From Bacillus badius NBRC 15713 (GTDB lineage Bacteria; Bacillota; Bacilli; Bacillales; Domibacillaceae), in assembly GCF_001591605.1 (NCBI RefSeq), contig NZ_BCVF01000004.1, positions 105,025 through 169,024 on the forward strand: a stretch of 64,000 nt of DNA. Direction: 5' to 3'. Within the stretch, counting starts at the first letter, position 1. Each line of letters begins with the position of its first letter. Made by a program: the position numbers and the translations under genes. Positions 1 through 8,899 of the stretch are shown here, in pieces. The notes under the pieces are model-generated. The model worked only from the letters and a program-made list of their open reading frames with translations, was not told the DNA's origin and did not search any database.

Positions 1-489
1 AACAAGTTCCTGGGACGTCATTACTTTGTAGTCAGGATATTCAAACTCCCACCAGTAAAGATTTGCACGCACGTTAACAACAAGTGCATCACGTGTTCCA
101 TCTTTCTTTGGCTTTTTATCCATGTCCTTTACATTTGCCTGATCAAATGTAGCCGTAACAGTCGGCACGGCAAGAATCAGCAAAAGGATAATCGGAATAA
201 CTGTCCAAATGATTTCGAGCAAATGACTGCCTTCCACTTGCTTAGGAATTTTGTTTTCGTCGCCCTTTTTACGGCGGAAGCGAGTAATGGCAAGAACGAA
301 AATGACCGTAACGACAGCAATAACTGTTACCATAATGACCGTGCTTAGAATCATCAGGTTGTATTGCTGTTTAGCCACGTCACCGGCAGGCTTGAGTGTG
401 GAAAGGAATGGCTCGCCACAGCCTGACAGTGCAAGTGCCAATACCGCGAAGACTGATAAAAGACGCCATTTAGTTAGCCTATCTTTCAT
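1..489 (-). CDS. ctaC: Cytochrome c oxidase subunit II, partial (C-terminus outside the window)
   Basis: N-terminal 163 residues of the CuA-bearing subunit II of an aa3/caa3-type terminal oxidase; the gene runs off the left edge. A lipoprotein signal peptide ends in L-S-G-C at residue 24, followed by two membrane segments (about 40-65 and 85-105), the usual subunit II hairpin anchor, and then the start of the extracytoplasmic domain with the conserved YWWEFEYP stretch. The CuA ligands and any fused cytochrome c domain lie outside the window. The start is the ATG at 489 with an AGAGGGG Shine-Dalgarno about 12 nt upstream, which is rather far. It follows ctaB in the same direction, as in the ctaBCDEF order of Bacillus. 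Confidence 0.93.
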   Translation of the reverse strand, partial: MKDRLTKWRLLSVFAVLALALSGCGEPFLSTLKPAGDVAKQQYNLMILSTVIMVTVIAVVTVIFVLAITRFRRKKGDENKIPKQVEGSHLLEIIWTVIPIILLLILAVPTVTATFDQANVKDMDKKPKKDGTRDALVVNVRANLYWWEFEYPDYKVMTSQELV

Positions 490-577
490 AGCTTAATTAA
501 ACCCCTCTTTCTTATGAATTTCTGCAGCAATATGAGCTTATATATGGATTTCTTTGACAAGAAAGAATTCCTGTGAG

Positions 578-1486
578 TTAGATAACAGTAAAAATAACCA
601 TCGCTACAAACAGGACAGTTAAATACTGTAATGAATAAATAAACATCCACTTTGCCCATTTGAGGTCATCCTTCATTTTATACCCGGTTACCCCAAGGAC
701 AAGCCACCCTATATTTAAAACTGTCGCCAATACGACAAAGGCTGTGCCAAGTGATGTCATAAAAAATGGAATTGGCAACAGAGCCAGCACCCATATCACA
801 ATATGGCGCTTTGTGGCAGAAAACCCTTTTACGACCGGCAGCATAGGAATGCCGGCGGCCCGGTATTCTTCGCACCGTCTCATGGCAAGTGCGTAAAAAT
901 GCGGAGGCTGCCAAATAAACATGATTAAAAACAGCATCCAAGCAACAACATCCAAGCCTGGATCAACAGCTGCCCAGCCGATCAGCGGCGGTACAGCACC
1001 GGAAATACTTCCAACGATTGTGTTGCTGACATGACGGCGTTTAGACCACATTGAGTAAACAACAACATAACTGAACACACCTATTAAACCAATGATGCCG
1101 GCTGTAAATGTTGTTAGAAATAAGAAGGCTGTTCCGATAATAATGAAAGCGAGACCAATTGTCATCACTTTTGGATAGCTTATTTTTCCTGTAACTGTCG
1201 GACGTCCTTTCGTTCTCTCCATCAGCGGGTCAATGTCCCGATCAATAAAGTTGTTTAAACTGGCAGACCCTGCGATAATTAGAGATGATCCGATCAGTGT
1301 GTAAAAAACCGTGTCCAGCTGAGATAGAAAGTGCAGGCCGTTAAAAACGATTGCCAGCCATAGCCCTGTGAAAATAGTGATCAAATTAGAATTCACGATT
1401 CCAATTTTAATCAGTGCAAAGAAATCCTTCACAGCTGTTGTTTCCGGAAGCTCGCTATTCCCCATCGTAGTTGTGGCACGTGACAC
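578..1486 (-). CDS. ctaB: Protoheme IX farnesyltransferase (heme O synthase)
   Basis: Transfers a farnesyl group to the heme vinyl group to make heme O, the precursor of heme A for the oxidase encoded downstream. The 302-residue protein is a polytopic UbiA-family prenyltransferase with the Asp-rich motif [19 protein letters not shown], which binds Mg-prenyl diphosphate, and a second motif around YSMWSKRR. I place the start at the GTG at 1486 because AGAGGGGGG lies 6 nt upstream; the open frame extends to 1561 without a comparable site. It lies upstream of ctaC on the same strand and is divergent from ctaA. Confidence 0.95.
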   Translation of the reverse strand: MSRATTTMGNSELPETTAVKDFFALIKIGIVNSNLITIFTGLWLAIVFNGLHFLSQLDTVFYTLIGSSLIIAGSASLNNFIDRDIDPLMERTKGRPTVTGKISYPKVMTIGLAFIIIGTAFLFLTTFTAGIIGLIGVFSYVVVYSMWSKRRHVSNTIVGSISGAVPPLIGWAAVDPGLDVVAWMLFLIMFIWQPPHFYALAMRRCEEYRAAGIPMLPVVKGFSATKRHIVIWVLALLPIPFFMTSLGTAFVVLATVLNIGWLVLGVTGYKMKDDLKWAKWMFIYSLQYLTVLFVAMVIFTVI

Positions 1487-1886
1487 CTTTTTCCCCCCTC
1501 TCATAAAAACAAGCGGTCTGTCTTTGGATATAACTGACGGAGCTTTTATCTCCTTTACCAAACTGCACCAAAACCACTGTTCATTCCATATTAAATCATA
1601 TCAGCTTGTTTTTTTGTGAACACATAATGAACTAATTATGTCGAATTTGTGTCGGCTGAATAAGCACTATTCCTATCAATTTGGTTTTATAGGATAATGA
1701 ATATCGTGGATCGCTAAGCTTATTTAACCAGCCTTTCAACTAGCTTGATCCACTGCTGTCTTTATGTATAAGCATAACATTTCCAAATAATTTTACAAGT
1801 TGTCTTTTCAGCGCATCTTCTGTATTATCGAGAAGATGAACGCTTTTATAATCCCCTTTTGCATTATAGATAAGTAGGTGAAAAAC
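1487..1886. promoter_or_regulatory. Divergent ctaB/ctaA control region
   Basis: 400-bp gap between two heme A pathway genes transcribed away from each other. It must hold both promoters; in B. subtilis this interval is regulated by ResD. I cannot assign reliable -35/-10 pairs. A perfect 7-bp inverted repeat with a 6-bp spacer, ACATAAT and ATTATGT, lies at 1622-1641 and is the best operator candidate. No small reading frame with a ribosome site was seen. Confidence 0.45.
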
Positions 1887-2813
1887 ATGCAACGCTCTTT
1901 AAAATGGCTGGCGGTTGTGACAACGTTCGTCATGCTTCTTGTTCTGCTTGGCGGCGCGCTTGTAACCAAAACAGGTTCCGAACTTGGATGCGGAAATGAC
2001 TGGCCGCTATGCCATGGGCAATTAATTCCTGAAGAAATCACAATGGAAACAATTATTGAACTATCGCACCGGTTAGTATCTGGTGTAGCCGGCTTGCTGG
2101 TAGTGGCCTTATCGGTTCTTTCTTGGCGGCTGATTGGCCATAAGCGGGAAACTAAATTTCTCGCCGCTACGTCTACGCTCTTTTTGATTGCCCAAGCGTT
2201 AATTGGAGCAGCAGCCGTAAAGTGGGGACAAAGCGATTTCGTTCTGGCCCTTCATTTCGGCATTTCTCTTATTTCGTTTTCAGCTGTTCTGCTCTTAACT
2301 CTCTTGATCTTTGAGGTTGACCAAAAGTTCGATGCTTCTTCTTTAGTTATTGACAAGCGGATGAAATGGCATACTATCGGCGTTACACTTTACAGCTATT
2401 TAGTAGTCTACACCGGGGCGCTTGTCAGGCATACGAAAGCGAGCCTTGCTTGCGCTGACTGGCCTTTTTGCTTAAACGGCAGCCCTTTTATGTCACTCAA
2501 TAGCTATCAATGGATTCAAATGGGCCATCGTCTGGCAGCAGGTTTGATCTTTTTGTGGATTGTCTATATTACTATGATGGCAATCAAACATTATAAACAG
2601 CAGCGGGTCATTTATTGGGGATGGGTCATTGCCTGTTCTCTCGTTTCCTTGCAAGTTATATCGGGCGCAATTATTATTTTTACGAAGGTTAATTTATATG
2701 TAGCATTAGCTCATGCCTTATTTATTTCTTGCTTGTTCGGCTTGCTCTGTTATTTAATCCTTCTTATCTCAAGAAGTAAAACCAGCACAAACAAGGTTTC
2801 AAAAGTTTCATAA
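1887..2813 (+). CDS. ctaA: Heme A synthase
   Basis: Oxidises the C8 methyl of heme O to the formyl group of heme A, in the cytoplasmic membrane. Eight predicted membrane segments in two four-helix halves, each with paired conserved histidines (SHRLVSG, LHFGIS, GHRLAAG, AHALF). A Cys pair in the first extracytoplasmic loop (GCGNDWPLC) and a second in CADWPFC match Bacillus-type CtaA. 308 residues from the ATG at 1887 with TAGGTG 6 nt upstream; a GTG at 1878 overlaps that site and is less likely. It stands alone, followed by a strong terminator. Confidence 0.95.
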   Translation: MQRSLKWLAVVTTFVMLLVLLGGALVTKTGSELGCGNDWPLCHGQLIPEEITMETIIELSHRLVSGVAGLLVVALSVLSWRLIGHKRETKFLAATSTLFLIAQALIGAAAVKWGQSDFVLALHFGISLISFSAVLLLTLLIFEVDQKFDASSLVIDKRMKWHTIGVTLYSYLVVYTGALVRHTKASLACADWPFCLNGSPFMSLNSYQWIQMGHRLAAGLIFLWIVYITMMAIKHYKQQRVIYWGWVIACSLVSLQVISGAIIIFTKVNLYVALAHALFISCLFGLLCYLILLISRSKTSTNKVSKVS

Positions 2814-2851
2814 AAAACAGCAGGCAAACCAGTTTGCCTGCTGTTTTTTTT
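2812..2851 (+). terminator. Rho-independent terminator of ctaA
   Basis: Stem CAGCAGGCAAAC / GTTTGCCTGCTG with a 2-nt loop, followed by seven T. A run of A on the 5' side lets it work in both directions. Confidence 0.93.
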
Positions 2852-2942
2852 ATGAATCGGAGTTGCTGATGTCTGTGCCCGCCCTTCGCTTTCCGCCGGA
2901 AATAGCTAGCGATGAGGATTTCAGCCTGAAAGAAGCAAAGCG

Positions 2943-2973
2943 AAAACAAGCGGGCACAGGGCCCGCTTGTTTG
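2943..2973 (-). terminator. Terminator of pycA
   Basis: Hairpin ACAAGCGGGC / GCCCGCTTGT immediately after the pycA stop on the minus strand, with an interrupted T-rich tail. Between it and the ctaA terminator, 2868-2910 holds a short GC-rich piece with the string CTTCGCTTTCCGC that resembles the end of the dispersed repeat in inverse orientation. Confidence 0.75.
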
Positions 2974-2974
2974 T

Positions 2975-5900
2975 TTATCGCTCTACTTCGATCAGCAAAT
3001 CACCAGTAGAAATAGCTTCACCGTTTTGGACATGGATGTTTTTCACCGTTCCTGAGAATGGGGCTTGAACGGTTGTCTCCATTTTCATCGCTTCGGTAAT
3101 CATTAAATGATCTCCCTGAACGACCTTCTCTCCTTTTTCCACAAGCACTTTGATCACCGTTCCCGGCATTGTGGCGGCCAAATGGCTTTCATTTTTCGGA
3201 TCTGCTTTTATTTTAGAAGCAACTGAAGATTTTATGCTTTCATCTTTAATCACTATTTCACGCGGCTGGCCATTTAATTCAAAATACACCACGCGGGTAC
3301 CGTCTGTTTGTGCCTGCCCAATGGAAACAAGCTTAACAATTAATGTTTTGCCCGTTTCAATTTCAATCTCGATCTCCTCGCCTAACCTCATTCCATACAA
3401 GAACGTCGGCGTATCCAGTACGGACACATCACCAAACTGGTCGACTGTTTTAATATAATCCGTAAATACTTTTGGATACAAGGCGTAAGCGATGACATCG
3501 TGATCGGTTATTTGGCGGTCAAATTCGTTGGACAGCTCTTCTCGAATGGCGCCAAAGTCGACATCCTTAAGCAGCTCCCCTGGACGAACCGTCAAAGGCT
3601 CTTTCCCTTTTAAAATTACTTTTTGAAGCTGTTTCGGGAATCCGCCGTACGGCTGGCCCAAGTATCCTTCAAACAATTCAATAACGGAATCTGGAAAGTC
3701 AATTTTGTCTCCCCTTTCCAGCACTTCTTCTTCTGTCAAGTTATTCTGTACCATAAACAAGGCCATGTCACCGACTACTTTAGAAGAAGGAGTGACCTTG
3801 ACAATGTCCCCGAACATTAAATTAACGCGGCTGTACATGTCTTTCACTTCTTCCCAGCGATCGCCGAGCCCTACCGCTTTCGCCTGCTGCTGCAGGTTGC
3901 TGTATTGTCCTCCAGGCATTTCATGCTTGTAAATTTCCGTGTGCGGAGCGACCATGCCGCTTTCAAAATCCTGATAATACTGTCTGACACCTTCCCAGTA
4001 TTGGGATAGCTGCTCTAAAGAATCAATGCTGGCAGAAGGCTCCCGCTCTGTTCCTTTTAAGGCGTAACAAAGCGTATTGGCGCTCGGCTGCGAAGTGAGG
4101 CCAGCCATTGTGCTGACCGCTACATCAACAATATCCACTCCCGCTTCGATCGCCTTGGCGTACATATAAATGCCATTTCCGCTCGTATCATGCGTATGAA
4201 GATGAATCGGAAGATCAACAGTTGCTTTCAATTCAGAAATTAACCGGTAAGCGGACTGCGGCTTCAACAAACCTGCCATATCTTTAATGCCAAGAATATG
4301 CGCTCCTTGATTTTCCAGTTCCTTTGCCATGTCTTTATAATACTGAATGCTGTATTTTGGACGGGATGGATCATCAATATCACCTGTGTAGCAAATAGAG
4401 GCTTCAGCAATCTTGCCTGTTTGGCGGACTGCATCAATGGCTGTTTCCATTCCCTTGATCCAGTTTAAGCTGTCAAAGATGCGGAACACATCAATGCCGG
4501 AAGCGGCAGATTGATCTACAAACTCGCGGATCACATTATCCGGATAATTCGTGTAGCCAACGGCATTGGAAGCGCGAAGCAACATTTGAAATAACACATT
4601 CGGCACTTTTTCCCTCAAAGCAGTCAGACGCTTCCAAGGATCCTCCTTCAAAAAGCGGTAGGACACATCGAACGTAGCTCCTCCCCACATTTCCAGCGAG
4701 AACATGTCCGGGAGCAATTTAGCAGTCGGTTCGGCGATTCGAAGCAAATCATTCGTGCGTACACGTGTAGCCAGCAGCGATTGATGGGCATCGCGGAAAG
4801 TTGTATCCGTCAGCAGCACTTCAGAGCGGGATTTGACCCAATCAACAAGCCCAGCAGCGCCCCTTTCATCCAAAATCTGTTTTGTGCCCGGCGAAGCTGG
4901 CTCCAAGCCGACTTTCGGAACAGCGAGCTGTTCAAAGAGCGGCTTTTTCTTCTTTTCGATTCCCGGAAAACCGTTCAGTGTTACATTGCCGATATAATTG
5001 AGCATTTTAGTTCCCCGGTCTTTCCGCTTCGGAAACACAAATAATTCCGGAGTTGTATCAATAAAGGAGGTATCATAATTTCCTGTAATAAAGTCTTCAT
5101 GCCGCATGACATTCTCCAGGAAAGGAATGTTGGTCTTAATCCCGCGAATCCGGAACTCCTGAAGGTTTCGCAGCATCTTAGAAGCCGCCTGCTCAAAAGT
5201 GAGCGCTTGCGTAGATACTTTCACAAGCAGCGAATCATAGTAAGGAGTAATCACGGCCCCTTGGAACCCATTCCCTGCATCCAGCCGGACACCGAAGCCG
5301 CCGCCGGAACGGTAAGCCATAATTTTTCCTGTATCTGGCATGAAATCATTTAACGGATCTTCTGTCGTAACACGTGACTGAATTGCGTACCCATGAACAG
5401 TGATCGCCTCCTGTTGAGGAATTCCGACCTTCTCACTGTGAAGCGAATGGCCTTCAGCAATCAAAATCTGCGATTGGACAATATCGATGCCCGTGACCAT
5501 TTCTGTGATCGTATGTTCCACCTGAACACGCGGATTGACTTCAATAAAATAGAACTTGTTATCTGCAACGAGAAACTCTACGGTTCCCGCATTTAAATAA
5601 TCTACTTTTTTCATCAGCTGAACTGCTGCTTCACAAATGCCATTGCGCAAATCTTCTGGCAATGATACACATGGAGCGACTTCTACTACCTTTTGATGAC
5701 GGCGCTGCACGGAACAGTCCCGCTCATAAAGGTGAATAATGTTCCCATCATGGTCTCCGAGAATTTGCACCTCGATATGCTTAGGGTTTTGAACAAACTT
5801 CTCAACGTATACCTCGCCGCTGCCAAAAGCCGCTTTTGCCTCGGACTTTGCCCGCTCATAGGCTTCACGCACCTCTTCAACGCTATTGACAATCCGCATG

Positions 5901-6409
5901 CCGCGGCCGCCGCCCCCAAGCGCAGCTTTAATAATAATAGGAAAGCCGTGCTCCCGGCCAAACGCCACTACTTCTTCAAGAGAGGAGACTGGGCCGTCCG
6001 TGCCCGGGATGACAGGAATGTTTGCCTGCTGTGCTTGAAACCTGGCCTTCACTTTATCACCAAACATATCTAAATGCTGGGATTTAGGGCCGATAAAAAT
6101 GATGCCTTCTTCCTCACAGCGTTTAGCGAATTCGATATTTTCTGATAAAAAACCATACCCCGGGTGGATCGCATCAACTTCCGCTTGCTTGGCAATCTCA
6201 ATAATGTTCTCAATATCAAGATAGGCTTCAATCGGCTTTTTGCCTTTGCCGACAAGATAAGCTTCATCGGCTTTATAGCGATGATAAGAGCCTGAATCTT
6301 CTTTTGAGTAAATGGCCACTGTACGGATGCGCAGTTCTGTACAAGCGCGAAATACGCGGATCGCGATTTCCCCCCTGTTAGCAACCAGTACTTTACTGAT
6401 TTTTCTCAT
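2975..6409 (-). CDS. pycA: Pyruvate carboxylase
   Basis: Carboxylates pyruvate to oxaloacetate with ATP, bicarbonate and biotin, refilling the TCA cycle. The 1144-residue single-chain form has a biotin carboxylase domain (about 1-455) with the ATP-grasp glycine loop KAALGGGGRGMR and the RRHQKVVE motif, a carboxyltransferase TIM barrel (about 525-800) with DTTFRDAHQSL and the metal site HLHTHDT, a PYC-specific domain, and a C-terminal biotinyl domain whose acceptor Lys is in EAMKMET (about residue 1109). The start is the ATG at 6409 with AGGGGAG 8 nt upstream; another ATG at 6415 is too close. In B. subtilis the c-di-AMP-binding protein DarB, also encoded here, stimulates PycA. A hairpin with a T tail lies just before this gene. 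Confidence 0.98.
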   Translation of the reverse strand: MRKISKVLVANRGEIAIRVFRACTELRIRTVAIYSKEDSGSYHRYKADEAYLVGKGKKPIEAYLDIENIIEIAKQAEVDAIHPGYGFLSENIEFAKRCEEEGIIFIGPKSQHLDMFGDKVKARFQAQQANIPVIPGTDGPVSSLEEVVAFGREHGFPIIIKAALGGGGRGMRIVNSVEEVREAYERAKSEAKAAFGSGEVYVEKFVQNPKHIEVQILGDHDGNIIHLYERDCSVQRRHQKVVEVAPCVSLPEDLRNGICEAAVQLMKKVDYLNAGTVEFLVADNKFYFIEVNPRVQVEHTITEMVTGIDIVQSQILIAEGHSLHSEKVGIPQQEAITVHGYAIQSRVTTEDPLNDFMPDTGKIMAYRSGGGFGVRLDAGNGFQGAVITPYYDSLLVKVSTQALTFEQAASKMLRNLQEFRIRGIKTNIPFLENVMRHEDFITGNYDTSFIDTTPELFVFPKRKDRGTKMLNYIGNVTLNGFPGIEKKKKPLFEQLAVPKVGLEPASPGTKQILDERGAAGLVDWVKSRSEVLLTDTTFRDAHQSLLATRVRTNDLLRIAEPTAKLLPDMFSLEMWGGATFDVSYRFLKEDPWKRLTALREKVPNVLFQMLLRASNAVGYTNYPDNVIREFVDQSAASGIDVFRIFDSLNWIKGMETAIDAVRQTGKIAEASICYTGDIDDPSRPKYSIQYYKDMAKELENQGAHILGIKDMAGLLKPQSAYRLISELKATVDLPIHLHTHDTSGNGIYMYAKAIEAGVDIVDVAVSTMAGLTSQPSANTLCYALKGTEREPSASIDSLEQLSQYWEGVRQYYQDFESGMVAPHTEIYKHEMPGGQYSNLQQQAKAVGLGDRWEEVKDMYSRVNLMFGDIVKVTPSSKVVGDMALFMVQNNLTEEEVLERGDKIDFPDSVIELFEGYLGQPYGGFPKQLQKVILKGKEPLTVRPGELLKDVDFGAIREELSNEFDRQITDHDVIAYALYPKVFTDYIKTVDQFGDVSVLDTPTFLYGMRLGEEIEIEIETGKTLIVKLVSIGQAQTDGTRVVYFELNGQPREIVIKDESIKSSVASKIKADPKNESHLAATMPGTVIKVLVEKGEKVVQGDHLMITEAMKMETTVQAPFSGTVKNIHVQNGEAISTGDLLIEVER

Positions 6410-6445
6410 TTTCATCTCTCCCCTGTTGTGCGAGTAAATATATAT

Positions 6446-6473
6446 AAAAAGGCTCATTGAAATGAACCTTTTT
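6446..6473 (-). terminator. Hairpin with T tail between ftsW and pycA
   Basis: On the minus strand, AAAAAGGTTCATT pairs with AATGAGCCTTTTT, with one G-U pair, followed by ATATATATTTA. It ends only about 20 nt before the pycA ribosome site, so it either ends the ftsW message or acts as an attenuator in the pycA leader. Confidence 0.7.
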
Positions 6474-6499
6474 ACTACTATGCTGCGTTAAAATCTCTT

Positions 6500-6564
6500 G
6501 CTGATTTTCGGTCCGTTCCTGCCAAACGGTCGTTTGGCAGGAAGGAGCCAAAAAAAGAATCAGC
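6500..6564. repeat. 65-bp imperfect palindrome between ftsW and pycA
   Basis: Perfect 13-bp arms TTCCTGCCAAACG (6516-6528) and CGTTTGGCAGGAA (6531-6543) with a 2-nt centre, flanked by imperfect arms and a second perfect pair GCTGATT (6500-6506) and AATCAGC (6558-6564). No T run follows it on either strand, so it is not a standard terminator. Confidence 0.85.
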
Positions 6565-6602
6565 CTCTCAGATTAACAAAGCTTGCCACTAACAAATGAG
6601 CG

Positions 6603-7754
6603 TTATTTTTTATAAAGCTGTTCGTACTTGGTAAACATTGAAATATTAACAAGAACCCCAAGTGACACAGATAACAAAATGAGTGAAGAGCCTCCATAAC
6701 TGATTAAAGGCAGCGGAACTCCCGTAATTGGAATCAATCCCGTTACCCCGCCAAGATTAATAGCCGCTTGGATAGCGATCATACTGGAAATGCCGACAGC
6801 CATCATCTTTCCAAATGGGTCTTGGCACTTTATCGATATATAAATTCCTTTGAGTACAATAAAACTTAATCCCCCAATAACAATGAATACGCCTAATAGA
6901 CCCAACTCCTCTGAGATAACAGCCATAATGAAGTCGGTGTGCGGCTCAGGTAAATACCCTAGCTTTTGCACGCTTTGGCCGAGTCCATTGCCGGTTACTC
7001 CTCCAGAGCCGATAGCAAGATAAGAGTTGACAAGGTGATACCCGTCCCCCTCTTGGTGCTCAAAAGGATCAAGATAACCGGTAATCCGGCTGATCTTTTC
7101 CTCCGTAAAGATCTTATCTTTCTTCAAAAGAATAAGCGGGGAAAGAACCAGAGCAGCCATCAGGCCAAGCACGACCAGCTTCCACATGCTTTTAAAGCGC
7201 ATGCCCGAAGAAATAATGATCGTACAGCCAATAAGAAAAATAATAAAGGCTGTCCCAAAATCAGGCTCAGCAGCGATCAAGGTGCATAAAAACACGAGTA
7301 AAATAACCGGCGGCGTGACCCCTTTATTAAAGGAGTTAATATATTTTTGTTTTTTGGCATAAATGGCTGACATATAAATAATGATTACCAGCTTGGCGAA
7401 TTCAGAGGGCTGCAAGTTCATGCCGCCAAAACGAATCCAGCTTCGCGCGTTGTTCGAAATCGTTCCAAATATCATCAAAGCAACGAGCATTCCAATGATG
7501 CCTGCTACGATTGCAAATAAAAATTTACTATTTTTATAGGCTTTATATGGAAAGAGAGCTGCCGCAAAAAAGAAAACAGAGGCCGCGATAATATGAATTT
7601 TTTGCTTGTTATAAAAGTAATCGCTCGCTACTTCATAGCGCTGGACGGCTGTGACTGAACTTGCACTGTAAATCATCATCAGTCCGAACAGGCAAAGAAG
7701 AAAAAAGGCTGCGATAAGCGAGTAATCGTATGATCTTATGATTTTTTTCCACAT
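6603..7754 (-). CDS. ftsW: SEDS-family lipid II polymerase FtsW (septal cell wall synthesis)
   Basis: Peptidoglycan glycosyltransferase of the divisome that polymerises lipid II with a class B PBP at the septum. 383 residues with about ten membrane segments and family signatures including the conserved loop around GGMNLQPSEFAKL, EPDFGTAFI, and near the C-terminus the block GVPLPLISYGGSS. RodA and SpoVE are similar, but the position next to ylaN and pycA is that of ftsW in B. subtilis. ATG start at 7754 with AGGAAG upstream. Confidence 0.95.
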   Translation of the reverse strand: MWKKIIRSYDYSLIAAFFLLCLFGLMMIYSASSVTAVQRYEVASDYFYNKQKIHIIAASVFFFAAALFPYKAYKNSKFLFAIVAGIIGMLVALMIFGTISNNARSWIRFGGMNLQPSEFAKLVIIIYMSAIYAKKQKYINSFNKGVTPPVILLVFLCTLIAAEPDFGTAFIIFLIGCTIIISSGMRFKSMWKLVVLGLMAALVLSPLILLKKDKIFTEEKISRITGYLDPFEHQEGDGYHLVNSYLAIGSGGVTGNGLGQSVQKLGYLPEPHTDFIMAVISEELGLLGVFIVIGGLSFIVLKGIYISIKCQDPFGKMMAVGISSMIAIQAAINLGGVTGLIPITGVPLPLISYGGSSLILLSVSLGVLVNISMFTKYEQLYKK

Positions 7755-7854
7755 ATAAATCTTCCTATCTCTGACATCCTTTTCTGCAAAGAATGCGTTG
7801 AAATGATCCAGCCAACAGCGAGTAGATCAACAGCACGGCTGCCTGAGCTTATGT

Positions 7855-7895
7855 AAAAAAAACTCAAACATCAATAAAAGGTGTTTGAGTTTTTT
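7855..7895 (-). terminator. Terminator of ylaN
   Basis: Long stem AAAAAACTCAAACA / TGTTTGAGTTTTTT around an 11-nt loop just past the ylaN stop. It may reduce readthrough into ftsW. Confidence 0.9.
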
Positions 7896-7900
7896 GCCGT

Positions 7901-8182
7901 TTATTTTCTAGTAGATGCTTCATGGAGAGCTGACAATTCCCGTTCAAGCGAATCAATCAGTTCTTTTCCATCTTGTTCATCGACCAAACCTAAACGAATC
8001 GCAAAATCTATTTCACGGGATAAGCCAAACATTTGGGTGTCCAGCACCTCTTCATAGAGAGGGCACTGGGGCATCGTTAAGTTGTCCATTTGGACTTTGA
8101 TGAGTCTCAAAATCTTTCCCGCATCTGCTTCTAATAGAGAGTAGGCTTTTTCCCTGTGATTGACTTTTAATTCAGATGCCAC
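7901..8182 (-). CDS. ylaN: YlaN family protein (UPF0358), iron-related Fur partner
   Basis: 93-residue soluble, mainly helical protein of the UPF0358 family, which is confined to Firmicutes. It matches B. subtilis YlaN in length, position and the segments [17 protein letters not shown] and [11 protein letters not shown]. YlaN is conditionally essential in relatives and has been linked to iron-dependent release of Fur repression; that function is known for the family and not visible in the sequence. An AGTTAGATG context precedes the ATG. Confidence 0.93.
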   Translation of the reverse strand: MASELKVNHREKAYSLLEADAGKILRLIKVQMDNLTMPQCPLYEEVLDTQMFGLSREIDFAIRLGLVDEQDGKELIDSLERELSALHEASTRK

Positions 8183-8228
8183 ATCTAACTCCCCCTGTTC
8201 AGCACAATAATTGACTGTATCTTATAAA

Positions 8229-8257
8229 ATTCTATCGTTAATTCGACTAATTTGCAA
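8229..8257 (-). promoter_or_regulatory. Candidate sigma-A promoter of ylaN
   Basis: On the minus strand TTGCAA and TAGAAT are separated by 17 bp, about 45 bp upstream of the ylaN start. Confidence 0.6.
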
Positions 8258-8276
8258 GGAATTTCGCATTTATCCC

Positions 8277-8305
8277 CTGACAAGAAAGGACTCTAGCGTT
8301 ATAAT
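8277..8305 (+). promoter_or_regulatory. Candidate sigma-A promoter of the ylaL-like gene
   Basis: CTGACA (8277-8282), a 17-bp spacer and a perfect TATAAT (8300-8305), 38 bp upstream of the start. It is back to back with the ylaN promoter. Confidence 0.75.
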
Positions 8306-8342
8306 CTATGGGGAACGTTAATTTAAATAAGGGAGTGTCCCT

Positions 8343-8843
8343 ATGAATACAATTATGAGTATTAAAGGAAAAGTGAAATTTCCTATCACCCTCGATTCCG
8401 GTGTGTGGATTTTTGACGACCGCCGCATCGATCTGAATACATACTTTGACACAGAAGCAGACAATGGCCTGCTGCAAGACGAAGAATACACGAAGAGTGT
8501 ATCAAAGTTTTGGGATAAAGAAATCAGAGAAGGCGCTGTTTTCCCGCCGACGATTAAATCCGAGAAAAAGTATGAAAAAGAAAAAGTATTGACCGGCACC
8601 TTCGGGATGCCCTTTGAACCATTTTTGAAAAATGCAGAGCCGGATGCTGATGCCCAGTCGTTAGTTATTGAAACAGCCAATGAAGAAATTACGCTGCCTT
8701 TAGAGCAAGCCGGCGAAATCATCCTCGCCTTCTCCAAGGAAGGAAAGCCGCTTCGCGAAGACGGGCCTGTCCATGTTCTTTTCAAAGACGGGTCAAACCG
8801 GGCTGAACCGATCAGGAAAGTCACATCGTTTCGTATCGATTAA
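8343..8843 (+). CDS. ylaL: Conserved protein, YlaL-like
   Basis: 166-residue soluble acidic protein without a signal peptide or membrane segment. It begins with a short beta-rich segment (MSIKGKVKFPITLDSGVWIFDD) and has conserved-looking blocks around EYTKSVSKFWDKEI and LTGTFGMPFEPF. It occupies the place of ylaL between ylaN and the PhoH gene ylaK in B. subtilis; databases label some relatives peptidyl-prolyl isomerases, but I see no FKBP, cyclophilin or parvulin motif, so no function is assigned. ATG start with AAGGGAG upstream and its own sigma-A promoter. Confidence 0.8.
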   Translation: MNTIMSIKGKVKFPITLDSGVWIFDDRRIDLNTYFDTEADNGLLQDEEYTKSVSKFWDKEIREGAVFPPTIKSEKKYEKEKVLTGTFGMPFEPFLKNAEPDADAQSLVIETANEEITLPLEQAGEIILAFSKEGKPLREDGPVHVLFKDGSNRAEPIRKVTSFRID

Positions 8844-8849
8844 GCCAAT

Positions 8850-8894
8850 AAAAAAGCGAGGTGCTTCGACTTATGGAAGGCATCTCGCTTTTTT
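8850..8894. terminator. Bidirectional terminator between convergent ylaL and ylaK
   Basis: A-rich and T-rich flanks on a stem AAAAAAGCGAG / CTCGCTTTTTT with a long internal loop. Confidence 0.88.
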
Positions 8895-8899
8895 GCTTT

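Noticed and set aside
2764..2949. Minus-strand frame over the ctaA terminator
   Set aside because: Overlaps ctaA and two terminators; no coding features.
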